A stretch of DNA of 64,000 nt from Mugil cephalus (Eukaryota > Chordata > Actinopteri > Mugiliformes > Mugilidae). The number at the start of each line of letters is the position of its first letter. Position 1 is the stretch's first letter. The stretch is taken from contig NC_061773.1 of NCBI RefSeq assembly GCF_022458985.1, forward strand, positions 434,001 through 498,000, in the 5' to 3' direction. Made by a program: the position numbers and the translations under genes. A model generated the notes under the pieces. The model ran no database searches, was not told the origin of the DNA, and was given only the letters and a program-made list of their open reading frames with translations. This document shows positions 13,061 through 25,096 of this stretch, piece after piece.

Positions 13061-13061
13061 G

Positions 13062-14360
13062 TTATCTGTCACATACAGATGAGCAGTTGAACAGGCATAT
13101 GGCTTGAGGCAGGAAAGTTTTCCAGTAGTGTTCTTTGAGACAACAGAGTTGTCTGCGTCTCTTGGAGACTGAGCTCTGTTGTCTGTCTATCATCTGGTGG
13201 AGAGGGTGGTCAGGGTTATCCATGATTGATAACAGTTTGTTAAGTGTCCTCCTCTCCACCACCACCTCAACAGATTCCGGAGTGCAGCCACTGACAGAGC
13301 CAGCATTCCTGATCACTTTATTCAGTCTGTTGGCATCACTGGCTGCAAGACCAGCAGACCACAGCAGAGAAAAGGCTCCAGTTCAGTCTGTCATCAATGG
13401 TCATTCCCAGGTATTTTTACTCCTCCACCACCTCCACATCCCTGCCAAGGATGCTGAGTGGCTGAGGATCTGTTCCCTTCTTCCTGAAGTCAGTCACCAT
13501 CTCTTTGGTCTTATCCACAATAAACAGCAGGTGATTTCTTCCAGCCAACCTCACATATCTGTCCACCAGTCCTTTATACTCCTCCTCGCCCTGTCCACCA
13601 CTTTTACACCCCACAACTGCAGTGTCATCAGAAAATTTCTGGATGTGACATGACTCTGAGTTATGCCGAACATCAGTGGTGTATAAGGTGAAAAGCAACA
13701 GAGAAAGTACAGTCCCCTGTGAGGCTCCCACACCACTCACCACCACATCAGACAGGACACTTCCCAGATGCACAAACTGTGGCCTGTCTGTCAGGTAGTC
13801 AGTGATCCAGGAGACAGTGGATGCACCAACATCCATCAACCACAGCTTCCCACCCAGCAACAAATGCTGGATGGAGTAGAAGGCACTGGAGAAATCAAAG
13901 AAAGTGATCCTCACTGAGCCTCCACCACCATCCAGGTGTGAGTGAGTGAGCTGCAGCAGATAGATGACAGCATCATCCACCCCTAAATTTAGCTGGTAGG
14001 CAAACTGTAGAGGGTCTAAAGATGGTCTCACCTGCGGCTTAAGGCGGGCCAGCACCAACTTCTCCAGCCCATTCATCACATGGGATGTAAGGGCCACTGG
14101 ACGGTAATCACCGAGGCTAAATGGAGACGAATTCTTGGGAATGGGAACAAGGCAGGAGGTCTTCCAGAGATGCGGCTCAGATTGAAGAGATGTTGGAGAA
14201 CAGCGGACACCTGGCCAGCACAGGTCGTCAGTGTCCTGGAGCTGATGCCATCAGGACCTGGTGCCTTGCGTTGGTTCGTTCGTTCATTCGGTCGTCACAG
14301 TCAGACAGGGGGGTGGGGGTAGTGTCCAGGGGGAGAAGTGTAGTGAGTTGTGTAATGGTG
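13062..14360 (-). pseudogene. Rex1/CR1-like LINE reverse transcriptase
   Basis: The main open frame 14097-13417 gives consecutive RT blocks: VALTSHVMNGLEKL, LDPLQFAYQ, ITFFDFSSAFYSIQ, VGASQGTVLSLLLFTLYTTD and QKFSDDTAVVG. FSDD replaces YADD, a known variant in this LINE group. ASQG stands where APQG is usual. Upstream, KAPGPDGISS (about 14275) is out of frame. The C-terminal part 13316-13062 (RRTLNKLLSIMDNPDHP, HYWKTFLPQAICLFN) is also shifted. A copy with frameshifts, therefore inactive. Rex1 is the likely family; the assignment rests on motifs. Confidence 0.75.
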
Positions 14361-14609
14361 GTCTGATCCAAAGGGCTCACTGCTCACTGTGCAGGGCACA
14401 CACGTTCATGGACCTTGTGCTCTGACTGAGTCAATATCCTAACAAAATCTGAGGAATCCTGCATAGAGCTCATTTTGCTGCTGGCTGAACTAAGATAAAG
14501 CTTACCAAATTATATACAGCAAAATTGTGGACATTTCTTATATCTGTTGGAGGTTTTTGAACATCCTGCTGAGCTTTGGGCACAGTAGGCCTTGAAGGCT
14601 GAAGTCTTT

Positions 14610-16200
14610 GTACGTTTTCTTATTATCGGGGGTCCAAGCAGCAGCTGCCGAAACTGCATTGTTTTTGTTAGTGTTATTGGGGTCCATTGTGTTTGTACGT
14701 TTTCTTCTTATTGGGGGTCCAAGCAGCTTCGCTGCAGGAACCCCATTGTTTTTGTTAGTGTTATTTGGGTGCAAGCAGCGAAGCTGCGAGGAACCCATTA
14801 TGTTTGTACGTTTTCTTCTTATTGGGGGTCCAAGCAGCAAAGCTGCAGGAACCCCATTGTGTTTCTACGTTTTCTTCTTATTATTATTATTATTGGGGTC
14901 CAAGTAGCAAAGCTGCTGGAACCCATTGTGTTTCTACGTTTTCTTATTATTGGGGTCCAAGCAGCGAAGCTGCTGGAACCCATTGTGTTTCTATGTTTTC
15001 TTCTTCTTCTTCTTCTTCTTCTTATTATTATTATTATTATTATTATTCTGTCTTCTGCCATTGGAGTCTATGCCAGCCCATAGAACCGTATGGTAAAAAG
15101 TTGTGAAATTTTACACATTGATTAACGACAGTAGGATCTTTAATTTGCCTGAATAACGTTGCCAGTAAGTACGGTCTAGCGCTACCAATGGGTCAAAGTT
15201 GGAAGTTAATTTGTGTATGTAACTTTTGAACCGTACGCCCGAAATTTACAAACCAATATCTTTGTGATCCTTGGATGATGCTGAGTTCAGCCTACCCTAT
15301 GACGTCAAAATGCGGCATGATAGATTTTCTGCCATCTTGGATTTTGTCAAAAACCTTTAAAAAGTTTCACACGTCGTAAATTTTGTCTGATTCTCACGAA
15401 AATCGGCACAGACTATCTTTAAACCAAGCCGCTGTCCTCGCTGTGACATTTGTATGCCCACTACAGCCAATCAAATGTGGCGGCGAAGGCGCTGTTTTCG
15501 ATGTGAGCTCATATCTCTGCAACGGTGAGACATATTGACATCACATTTGAGAATATGGGTCTTGACTCGGTCACAAGTGGACACCATGAATTTGGTGTCG
15601 TTTGGTGTCTAGGGGGCGCTGTAATTGGAAAAACGTTTTTTTTGCTCATATCTCTTGATGGGTTCATATTTGAAATGACTTTGTGACATCCACAGGTACT
15701 GTGGGGTGCTCCATTGATAGTTCATGCCAACTTTTCGTGTTAGCCAATCGTTGTCAAACAGGAGATTTGATCTTATCTCGGCGATGCTTTGACTTCCGAA
15801 GACCAAACTTGGTCGTACTCTTTGGGACTCCGTCCAAAATGCGCATGAAATTTTTTTTGTCATTCGGCCATTAGGGGGCGCTGTAATTAACAAATTGCAT
15901 TTTTTTCTCTTTTCTCTCAACATGTTAGGATTTCAGAGTAAATTTTCATGTCTAATGATACTGTGGAATGTCCTCTTTCAGGATCAGGCAAAACTTTTCA
16001 CTCAATTGCAAGAATTTGGCCACCATGGACTGGATTTTGTCAAAAACCTTTACAAAGTTTCACGGGTCGCAAATTTTGTCTGATTCTCACGAAAATCGGC
16101 CAAGACCATCTTTATCTTTACCTTTAACATTGCCGGCGAAGCCAACCATCTAGCGTTATGGCCCATGGCACATATGTGCTTGGACCCCCCCCACTACCTG
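14610..16200 (+). repeat. Hairpin-headed interspersed repeat, copy A
   Basis: The head (14627-15000) holds six diverged units of a roughly 60-bp monomer built on a hairpin, GGGTCCAAGCAGC-gaa-GCTGCTGGAACCC, each followed by CATTGTGTTTCTACG and T-rich spacer; a (TTC)n(TTA)n tract lies at 14998-15048. The body runs through TGCCATTGGAGTCTATG, GGCGGCGAAGGCGCTGTTTTC and TAGGGGGCGCTGTAATT. The tail ends GCTTGGACCCCCCCC...GCATGTAGCTATATTT near 16210. No protein is encoded. Copies B (43879) and C (46799) share the same order. Confidence 0.8.
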
Positions 16201-16210
16201 CATGTAGCTA

Positions 16211-16809
16211 TATTTATATTTTTGTTACATTCTTTCTTTTTCTTATTTTGCACTAATGATGGCACTAATGATTTTGTCAACACTGCAAATTATGAGAGTT
16301 ACGGTAATTCAAAAACCGCATACTTTAACAGATCACTGAAGATCCGCACAGTTCTCAAGGGTTAAAGTTTAGAACAAGACATTCATGAACACTCATAAAT
16401 TCAGGTAATTCAGACACAATATCCGTTTGTCCTCTATTTTGCCTTTCTTACTGGTCTGCACACACACTCTCAGCTGACGGCTAAAACAATTGTATGTAGT
16501 AAAAGGGGAATTATTTAAATTTTGTACTGTTAAATTGTTTTATACTGTAATTAGTTAAGAAAAAACGGATTATTTGCCTAAATATTTGTCCTGTATTTTA
16601 TCATAATCATAATCAACTAATTAAAGGCAAAATTACGAAATTATTCAATGATAATGACGTCTCAAGAAAAGTATCGGTATCGGCAACACTAGTCCACAGT
16701 ATTTACTTGATATCGGATAGATACCCAATTCCCAGTATCGCCCAGCACTACCAAACACACAAGCTCTTCACGATTCGTGTTCTGAACACCGGACCTCCTT
16801 AACTTCTTA
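16211..16809. other. Unassigned AT-rich DNA
   Basis: No gene. It includes a GTATCGGTATCGGCAACACT motif (about 16670) seen in some fish repeats. At 16745-16800 lies a segment (CAAACACACAAGCTCTTCACG) that reappears at about 25365-25415, showing that both sites share an older repeat. Confidence 0.5.
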
Positions 16810-17180
16810 GGGCGTATTCACACCAGGAATGTCCGATAGTTCACTTGCTTTGATCTGGACCTTAAAAAAAAAACTTGTTTCGGTTTGTATTTGCATTGCA
16901 TTTTTTGACAAGTGGACCAACATTGTAAACAAGCCCACATGTGTCCCGTAGCTGCTTAATCACTGGATCAAAATTATTGGCGGGATCATTGGCAAAGTTT
17001 TTTCACTTTACTGCGTCGGAGTCCCGGTAAAGCCTGCCTTGCACATTCACTCAGAGATTTGGCCGTAGAAGTTGGCATTTTTGTGTGTCAAGCAGCTGAT
17101 ATATACTCTCCTCCAACCATATCGAGGAGGCAGTGTGTCTCTTCTGTGCCCCATGTTGACCCATGGATCATTCTTGGTAT
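16810..17180 (-). mobile_element. Truncated Harbinger-type element (relative of 27298-28232)
   Basis: It begins GGGCGTATTCACACCAGG directly after TTA. It then matches, in reverse orientation, the right part of the element at 27298-28232, including the trihelix-like coding piece (reverse frame HKNANFYGQISE). The other terminus is absent. A polymorphic-looking poly(A) lies at 16864-16873. Confidence 0.6.
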
Positions 17181-17734
17181 AAATTATAAAGGAATGAATG
17201 AATGACGGAATGAAAAAACCGATGAGTTCTGCAATCTTCTTCAGAAAAGCCCATCTGCATTTAACAATAACAACTTGTAATGGTGTCACACAAAAAGCCC
17301 TTAACGCAGTGAAATCAAAGATATAGAAAAACGGCATGTTTTCTTTTCCATATGAGGAGGAAATTGTTCCCTGTGTATGGAGGGGTATGGTATGTGTAGT
17401 CTTTCTGTCAGTGGGGTTGTTGATTTATTGTTTACTGATTTTTTTATAACTAGAAAATAAGGTGATATAAGAAGGATGTGTCGTGGAGGAAGGGGCGGTG
17501 AAGTAGGAGACTGGGAAAGAAACAATGGATGACGTGTGGACTTTTGACATAGGACCTGAAACAAGGTAGCTTACTTAGTTAGCCAGGAAAAATAAACAGA
17601 AATAGCCTTCAATAATACACAGGCGAGCGGACTACTTAAATATCAGTGTGGATTGTCTCGGCGTGTCTCTTCCCCACCGCCTGACCGACGCCTGCTGTTG
17701 CCATTGCCTGAGGAATATATCGTGGTAACCCTTC
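17181..17734. other. Unassigned DNA
   Basis: No recognisable gene. Short (AATG)n-like stretch at about 17190-17210. Nothing else supported. Confidence 0.4.
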
Positions 17735-18088
17735 CTTTTACAGTCCGGTAATTAACTGGTAATAAGATTTACCAAGTACCTACCAGATAATTACCCAGTA
17801 TTTACTGATATTTACTTGATGTTTTCCTGACATCTACCAGGTATTTACCCAATAATTACGTGGTAAATATCCTGCAATTGCATATTGTAGACAATAAACC
17901 CACTGAATGTGTCTATATGTGACTTGGTTAGGGTGATAATAACTTATATATTTACCTGGTGCTTACTAGGTATTTACTCAAAAATTATGGTAACTACCAC
18001 TTATTTACCTGGTAATTGCCTGATATTTGCCTGGTAAATACCAACAAGTTACCTAGTATTTACTAGATATATACTGAATACTTACTTG
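17735..18088 (+). repeat. Left inverted arm rich in TTTACCTGGTAA-type motif
   Basis: About 350 bases in which 12-15-bp palindromic words related to TTTACCTGGTAAA recur every 15-30 bases. The section 17850-18075 (for example CCCACTGAATGTGTCTATAT and GTTAGGGTGATAATAACTTA) matches the reverse complement of 21780-22005 with only scattered differences. Together with the right arm it forms a pair of long inverted ends 4.5 kb apart. Confidence 0.75.
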
Positions 18089-18881
18089 AGAGAGGAGTAA
18101 AGGAAGCCATCTATGTCAAAGTGGAAAAACCTTCTCTAAACAGAGAGTTTTTACACAGAGTTTTTCCTATTTAAACCTCAATTTCCCACTAGTTTATCAG
18201 AACTGAAGAAGCTACTCGGATGAGTGGTGAAACATTGTCAAGAAATTCTACAAGTACAGCTGACCTTATTCAACGCTTTTTTTGGATTACCATGACCTGG
18301 ATGACTGAGAACCGTCACAGACATAAGACAGAGAGAGATTACACGCGCTCTGCACTGCGTGTAGCAAAGACTATAGACAGACAGAAAGTGGAGGAGAGGG
18401 CCCATGTTATGCTGGTTGAAGATGAGAAAGACAGACTCCACTCTCACATAATATTCTCAGTACATGTCCAGTGTTGTGTGTTCACCTTTAACACCAACAC
18501 GTTTAATTTAGCTGTGTTAGTGTTTAATTTGGATGCTAGCTTAATTATTAATTTATTTTGCGAGGGACTCAACGACCCCACTTTGAGAACTAGCCTACCA
18601 TGATAGAAAGCTATTATTTATGCATATTATTGCATTATAGGGATAGATTAAGCCTATGACTTCTCAGAGAGACTTTTTTTTTTATCGTAGCTGAGAATTT
18701 TCAATTCATACAGAAGAGGCATTAAATACACACATACTTGTGAACTTGTAGATTGGCTATTTTCACTACTACTTAAAAGTGGAGTTTTTTTTTTCGATGA
18801 AATTCTCTTGACAATGTTTACAAATGTCTTTTTAGTTTTTCTGAAAAATGGATCTTAATTTATTTCCTTTACCTCCTGTAG
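18089..18881. other. Repeat remnant and unassigned DNA
   Basis: About 18190-18330 carries GAAGAAGCTACTCGGATGAG...GTGAAACATTGTCAAGAAA and GACCTGGATGACTGAGAACC, sequence frequent at the ends of teleost retroelements (possibly Penelope-like; not certain). The rest shows no feature. The open frame 18220-18603 is not protein-like. Confidence 0.4.
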
Positions 18882-20260
18882 TCATGCCGAACACACGCAA
18901 AATCAAAAGAAAGCAGCACACTGCACCAGAGGAGAACCCTGCAATGTTGATCCAGTCTGACAATAATGGTAAGACAAACCATTTAAAGTTTTCCTCATAG
19001 CCAGTCGTAACCATAAACTAATGGCTTTTTATTCAATCTTTGTTGTACATACAGTGGTCTTGCATGGTGCCAGGCTGTCAGGAACTCTATTCTTAAAGAC
19101 AACCTAAACCCCCTAAATGATTTTTATCTTAATTTTAATTCACATACCTGGGTATTCAGGGATCTACAAATCTTAGAAGTGTAAACAGCTTATGACTGAA
19201 CACAAATTTGGGAGTTAACATGGTGAAATAATAAGATAATCTTAACATAATAAGTATTTAATACATCTTTTTGCACTATTTTTAGTTGAAGAGATTCAAC
19301 AAAATGCACAAACAAAGGCACCAACCGTGGCAAAGTTAAAGGGTGACTTTCAAAAATGAAAAGGGGAGAACCAGCTACTGAAAGAAGAAATCCGTCTCTT
19401 GAAAGAGGAGAACCGATTCAACCGATCAACCGAGAGAGGGCTCTCCACACAACTTCAAAAGGTATCTATACCGTTCCTCCCAAAACCATCATGGAAGGCT
19501 GTAAATACTAATCTAAAGGAGTCTTGATTAGTTAAATGAACATCCAACAATGTTTTCATGTTAAAATAAGTTTTAAATGGCTCTATATTCCGACAGCAAT
19601 CACTGAAAGTGCGTTTAGCCAGTGACTTGAAATCCCCAAACCCTCGCTGTCCGCTATCTCTCTTCTGTAGTCCTGGATGCAGGGCTGACGTATCTCTGCA
19701 ACTGTGACCATTGTATCTTTTCACCCGAATCCACCAATCCGCCAGTCTCCATGAGGTCCAGTTGCCGCAATAGGTCTGCCCTGCATGCAGGACTACAGGA
19801 GAGAGAACCATTTTTTAGACTGTGGGGACAAGGTTGCCTCCAACATGTTTTTTTAAATTACCTACAACAACCACAAGTAAATATTTTAAAACAAAATCAA
19901 AAAATATTTATATTGATTATGGTGGGGTGACTTGATGTCACATTTTTAAGTACTGTACTCCATCACCCCCTTATCTGTTTTGCCTGCTTTTGTGATGCTG
20001 CTGTTCTTTTCATGTGAAAAACTAAAATAATAATGATAATAAAGAGAACTCATACTCAAACTCACTCACATTTTATTTTTTCTAAATTTAAGGCCAGCGC
20101 AAAATGAGGAATGGAGATTCCTCTGACTCTTCTGATTCTTATGAGGATCAGAAGAGGAAGAAGAAGAAGAAGAAACACAAAAAACACGGGCCTTCAGACT
20201 CCTCTGATGATGAATGGAAGAGGAGCAAATCCAAAAAACCCTCATCATTTGGAAAAAGAG
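18882..20260 (+). pseudogene. CCDC106-like gene, three decayed exons
   Basis: Exon 1 (18882-18968) follows CCTCCTGTAG, starts at ATG 18884 (MPNTRKIKRKQ) and ends AATG/GTAAGA. Exon 2 (19286-19461) follows TATTTTTAG and encodes VEEIQQNAQTKAPTVAKLK and a coiled-coil segment (NQLLKEEIRLLKEENRF), with an in-frame TGA after DFQK; it ends CAAAAG/GTATCT. Exon 3 (20093-20260) follows AAATTTAAG and encodes MRNGDSSDSSDSYEDQ, a lysine run and SDSSDDEWKRSKSK. Its start is one base out of phase. Splice phases otherwise agree. The layout resembles the multicopy CCDC106-like genes of teleosts; the conserved C-terminal domain was not found nearby. Confidence 0.55.
19657..19806. mobile_element. Short inverted-repeat element in CCDC106-like intron
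   Basis: A left arm TCTCTCTTCTGTAGTCCTGG (19657-19685) pairs with a right arm ending CAGGACTACAGGAGAGAGA (19778-19806) with few mismatches. The size (150 bp) and lack of coding suggest a small MITE or foldback. Confidence 0.5.
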
Positions 20261-21539
20261 GTAACCCATCACCTAGAAAATGATGGCTCACATTTCTACT
20301 GCTTCTGGAATAACGCACACATAAACAGCACAGTTGTTTACATTACACTTCAGCAATATTATGCACCATTTATATTTATACATTGAAGGCAAAAGTTTAA
20401 TTTGTTTTATTTATTTTGATTACATTACATTGAAACTAGATGACCTGGTAGCTAATGGCTTTTTGCATAGAGCTTTCAAACTCCTGTCACATGGACCTAT
20501 TGGAATTATTACACAGTGTTAGTCTATATTTTCTTTTGATGATCTGTTTTATAGTTCTAAAAATTAGGAAGGCCACAGAGCTGCTCCCTATCAAATATAA
20601 AATGCCAAAGTGAGGGATCAAGCTCTAAAGTTCAGTAATTTCATGTCATTTAAAAGAAAAATACATTTATTTTAATGTATTACTGCACCGTCTTTTTGTT
20701 TTAGCTGATGGAGATTCAACCACATTTCTTGTATCCAAAAATCTTTTAGTGGGTAGTTGGACACTGGTTTCTTTTCTCCAAAGGTCTTTTATCTTTGCCC
20801 TTCGAGTTTGATATCGTTCAATAACCGTTGATTAGCCACTCCCTGCCATTTCCACTAGGATGTTGTCAGCCTTACTCCTTTTATTTAGGCATAGTAGTAG
20901 TAGTAGTAGGCATTGTCAGTTTGCACATTGGATCAGCAAAGTTTTATTTTGTTATGATCATTTCTACCTCTTCTGTGTTAGATTCCATACAAGATGCAAC
21001 TGCACTTTGCACTTTTTGCACTTTTTTTTATAACATGTCATACTTGTTTTGAATTATAAGTACACTTGAAAGCTATGCCACTGTTTTGCACTTTATGTAT
21101 TGAGTATTGAAGTTGCTCTCATCGAGTTTTGATTAAGAGGATTAAAATTAGTCTCTTTAACTGTTCACCTGTTTTTGCATATTTGTCACAGGTTGTGTGT
21201 AGGAGTGTAACAAAATGCATTGTATCTTTATGTAAGTTCAGGGTAATAACATGGAAACAAATCACTCTTCCTTTTACAGTACAATTCCACCTCTCTTACA
21301 AGGTAACTACTCTGTAAAACTCTGATATCACCCCGATATTTACCTGATAAATATCAGGGAAATATGGGAGTTTTTGCCAGACACCATGTTCAAAACTACA
21401 CACCCTGATGGGTGGTAGAGGATTATAATCTTCAATTACCAGTAAAGTACATGGTAATATCATTGAAACAAACGACGCTTCCTTTTACAGCACAGTTCCT
21501 TACAGGGTAATTCATAGGGTTTTATCTGATAATGTTTTG

Positions 21540-22198
21540 GAATGCACGTAGTACACATTTGTAATTACTGGGTAAATACCAGTAAATATCTGCATAAATA
21601 CATGGGGGTTATTGGGTAAATTGTAACTACTGGGTAATTAGAAAGTAATTACTTAGTAAATAGTTGCATGTTATCAGGTAAATACTGGGTAATTACCAGG
21701 TAAATATCAGAGTCATTACTACCCTCACTGTCACCACACAGGTTTATTGGTAATAAATAGCTGGTCGTTTTCAGTATATATCTAGTAAATACTAGGTAAC
21801 TTGTTGGTATTTACCAGGTAAATATCAAACAACTACCAGGTAAATAAGTGGTAGTTACCAGGTAAATATGTGATCATTTTTGAGTAAATACCTGGTAAGT
21901 ACCAGGTGAATATATAAGTTATTATCACCCTAACCAAGTCACATATAGACACATTCAGTGGGTTTATTGTCTATAATATGCAATTGCAGGATATCTACCA
22001 GGTAATTATTGGTTAAATACCTGGTAGATGTCATGAAAATATCAAGTAAATATCAGGTAAATTGTTGATATTTACTAGATAAATGTGTAATTTAAATACT
22101 GGTACCTAGTAAGTACTTGGTAATTGCAAGGTAATAACATCTAATTACCTGTTATTACTCAGTAAATACATCTTATTACCGGGTAATTACCAGGACCC
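21540..22198 (-). repeat. Right inverted arm rich in TTTACCTGGTAA-type motif
   Basis: Dense TACCAGGTAAAT words over 650 bases. Its reverse complement matches the left arm (17735-18088). Two further blocks starting CTTCCTTTTACAG occur just inside (21269 and 21479), and the same word stands at the outer edge of the left arm (17744), so it may mark a monomer or element border. Confidence 0.7.
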
Positions 22199-22383
22199 AA
22201 CAAAAGGTACTTTACCTACTTTGATATGTTGTGATTCCATTTTTTAAGTTGACGCTTATAATTGTTGTCACAGTTGAGTTAGGCAAACGTGTATAGGCTG
22301 TTGTGCAGTCCTAAGCCATACCACCTACAGTATCTAGTTCACTTTGTGGCAGGGTTTCTTTATTTCTTTATTTTTTCTGTTAG

Positions 22384-22505
22384 TGCTTTGTCAGGAGCTC
22401 CTTCAGTTGTTGGAGGATGGAAAAGAGGATGCAGCAGTGACTTGTGAGATGTCATCTGAGTTGGCTGCTACTGACTGGGAGATCAGAAACACGGAGTCCT
22501 ACTAA
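22384..22505 (+). CDS. Putative terminal exon of unidentified gene
   Basis: It follows a good acceptor (TTTTTTCTGTTAG) and has 39 codons after a split codon: LCQELLQLLEDGKEDAAV, then SSELAATDWEIRNTESY and TAA at 22503-22505. An AATAAA lies at 23237-23242, 730 bases on, which would suit a 3' UTR ending near 23260. The split codon (phase 1) is compatible with exon 3 of the CCDC106-like remnant, but the peptide does not resemble that family's C-terminus. Function unknown, and it may be a chance open frame. Confidence 0.35.
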
Positions 22506-24299
22506 AGTGGAAAGAGGCCAGGCCTTCTCTTACTGACAATATGTTGGCTACTCTGGATCCACAGAGTCTGTGATATTACAGCTCACACACACTTGGTCCA
22601 GCACAGCAGAGAGGCAGTAACAGGAGTCACACTATTTTGATAGTGTGACTAATCTTTGGAATGAGCCACTTATGTACACGTCACTACATCAAATGCTTTC
22701 CAAAACATGCATTTGATTAATAACAATAAGTGAGTCTTGATTGTAGTGTTTGCAGTCATTACTGTACCAACTATAGGAAGTCGTTTGTCATAGCATTTAC
22801 ATCAGGTATGTATAAAAATGTATAAGAACCACCATGTGGCATCCATCAGGGATGGTTTGTACAGATTTTATATGACATTAAACTGGTAAACTGGAAATAT
22901 TTGAAGGTTCTGTAGTACACATGAAAAATCAAAGTGATCCTCATATATTTCTGTGTGCATAACGAAAATGGCAACCTCACTACAACAGTGTAAAGTTAAT
23001 TCAACAAATGGACTGCAGTCATACTACTATGACTAACATAAAATGTATACTGTAACTATATTTTATAACCAACTATAAATGCATGGGAAGCATGCACGGG
23101 CTGTTCAGTCATAGAATCACAAAGTTTTGTCTATATTTTGAATATATTCAGAAATTGTAATTTTTGATGCTCCAGTTTCTAGTTATCTACCATTGTTTGT
23201 ATGGCTGCATATTTTGGTTGTGTATCTGTTTGATCAAATAAAATAATTGCGAACAAGGAAAATGTGTGACCTTCATTGCCTTCATGCTGACCCTGAGCCA
23301 GTGGCTAAGAGACATTTTTTCTTTCTGCTGTGGTCTCAGTCAAGACAAAATGCCACCCAATTTGACTGTTGTCATGCCATTGGAAGGGCGTAATCCTGAT
23401 ACAGTTAGCCCTTATATCCTTGATCATCAAAGATAATCCTTTAAGACAGGGGGAGGGTTTAAAGAGTTTTTTAATGGTCATATTATGTAAATTGGAAAAT
23501 ATGACCTGTGAAACATTAATTGGTTTATGGGGCAAATTATCTTTGAAATTGTCCTAATTTATAAGTATGACTATGTATAAGACAAAAATTAATATCTTTA
23601 ATAAATTTGATCACTAAATATCCCCTAAAATATGTTTGACTGATTTCATCCAGCTTGGCCCAGAAAGAGGTCTTTGGATGTACACCTGAGACAGCCATGG
23701 CTGAGAGCCAGATAAAAATTAAACTTTGTCGTAGGACAACAGTGATGACATTGTTTGAAAGGTCTTGACCTGGGGAGTAACACATGTCAGTATGAGAGTT
23801 GTGGGCGGGTCCTGCTCCTCAGGTGTGCCCTTTGAACCTTGTACCTGAGACACATTTGAAGGCTTACTGTCCAACAACAAAACATGCTACAGACACAGGG
23901 TAAATGGTTTTGGAAAATTATTGACCTCAACTATGATACCTAAGGGCAAACTAATAGGTGGCATTATTGACTAGTGTTGAAACCTTGAAAAAACCTGATT
24001 TCCCCTTCTTACCAATGACAAAGATGAAATCTGATCAAACAGATGTGCTCCCCAGGCCCTAAAGCCCATGCAAAGTTTCCTAAGATCACAGTCACAATTT
24101 TATATAATAGAGAGAATACATCAGAACTACAAAATAAATGGCGCGGCAAGCTGTTGTGTATTGTGACTTGGAAAAAAAAATGTAGTTCCTGAATTCTTCT
24201 TCAGGGTTAGGATGTTGATATTAGGGTTATTCAAACATGTATCCACTTATTTTCAAACAGAAAGGTATATTCCCAGCCTATATGTTGATATCTTGAGTA
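22506..24299. other. Possible 3' UTR, then unassigned DNA
   Basis: 22506-23260 would be the 3' UTR of the preceding putative exon (AATAAA at 23237). 23261-24299 shows no gene or named repeat. Confidence 0.4.
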
Positions 24300-24319
24300 G
24301 AGTCAACTGAGAACCCAGT

Positions 24320-25010
24320 CTGATACTGACGCAAAAGGTACCCATCCGGGACGTCAGACGTCTAGGGGCGTGACAAATCGTCTGTATATTACGCCTTGGG
24401 AATGAGAACAGGCAACAACCAAGCATCTCATGCAGACGTGGAAGGGTACCTTTTGCGTCAGTAATACACGTCTAGGGGCGTGGCAAATTGTCGGTATATT
24501 ACGCCTTGGGAATGAGAAAGGGCAACAACAACAGAGGCATATGGGTAGTGTAGACTTTTTTTCGCTATCGAAAGCATCCGAATAAAAGTTTATTTCTCAG
24601 AATCGAAGGAGGAAAAATTTAAAGTGATGGTCACAACATGAAGTTACTTTATTGTTGAATTATCAGTGATACTCGGATGTGTTTGTGTTGAGAAATGTTG
24701 ACGATATCATTAAAAGAAATGCTTAAAATAGTGAGAAAAACACTTCCGGGCAGAGTGATCTCGATTCTCCAAACAGATTTAAGCTTGAAGCGTCATATTT
24801 CGCCGCGAATGGGTTATTATTGTAGTGAATGGAGGACTGGAGCCTCTGCTCTAAGCGTCTCTTACCGCCGCGAGCGGGTTTACATTAAAGTCAATTGAGA
24901 ACCCAGAGCGTCTCATACAGATGTGAATGGGTACCTTTTACGTCAGTACCAGACGTCTCGGGGCATGACAAATCGTCGGTATATTATGCCTTGAGAATGA
25001 GAACGGGTTT
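24320..25010. repeat. Three dispersed copies of a roughly 110-bp repeat
   Basis: Copies near 24340-24415, 24440-24530 and 24905-25010 share GGGTACCTTTTGCGTCAG, ACGTCTAGGGGCGTGACAAA and TATATTACGCCTTGGGAATG. The first two are adjacent, with about 112-bp spacing; the third is separated by unrelated sequence. Confidence 0.75.
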
Positions 25011-25096
25011 TGGTGTGTACGGTGAATTGTTACAAACGGAAGCCCATTTAATCCAAAAAGGCGGTCAGATGTTGCATTTGCATTTGGAAAAGGTTT

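Noticed and set aside
14592..15106. Several overlapping open frames near 14.6-15.1 kb, both strands
   Set aside because: They are frames through tandem hairpin monomers and (TTC)n/(TTA)n tracts; repeated words explain the apparent protein repeats.
14610..16200. CRISPR-like array of hairpin monomers
   Set aside because: Monomers are diverged, spacers are simple T-rich sequence, and the setting is vertebrate; interspersed copies elsewhere show a transposable repeat.
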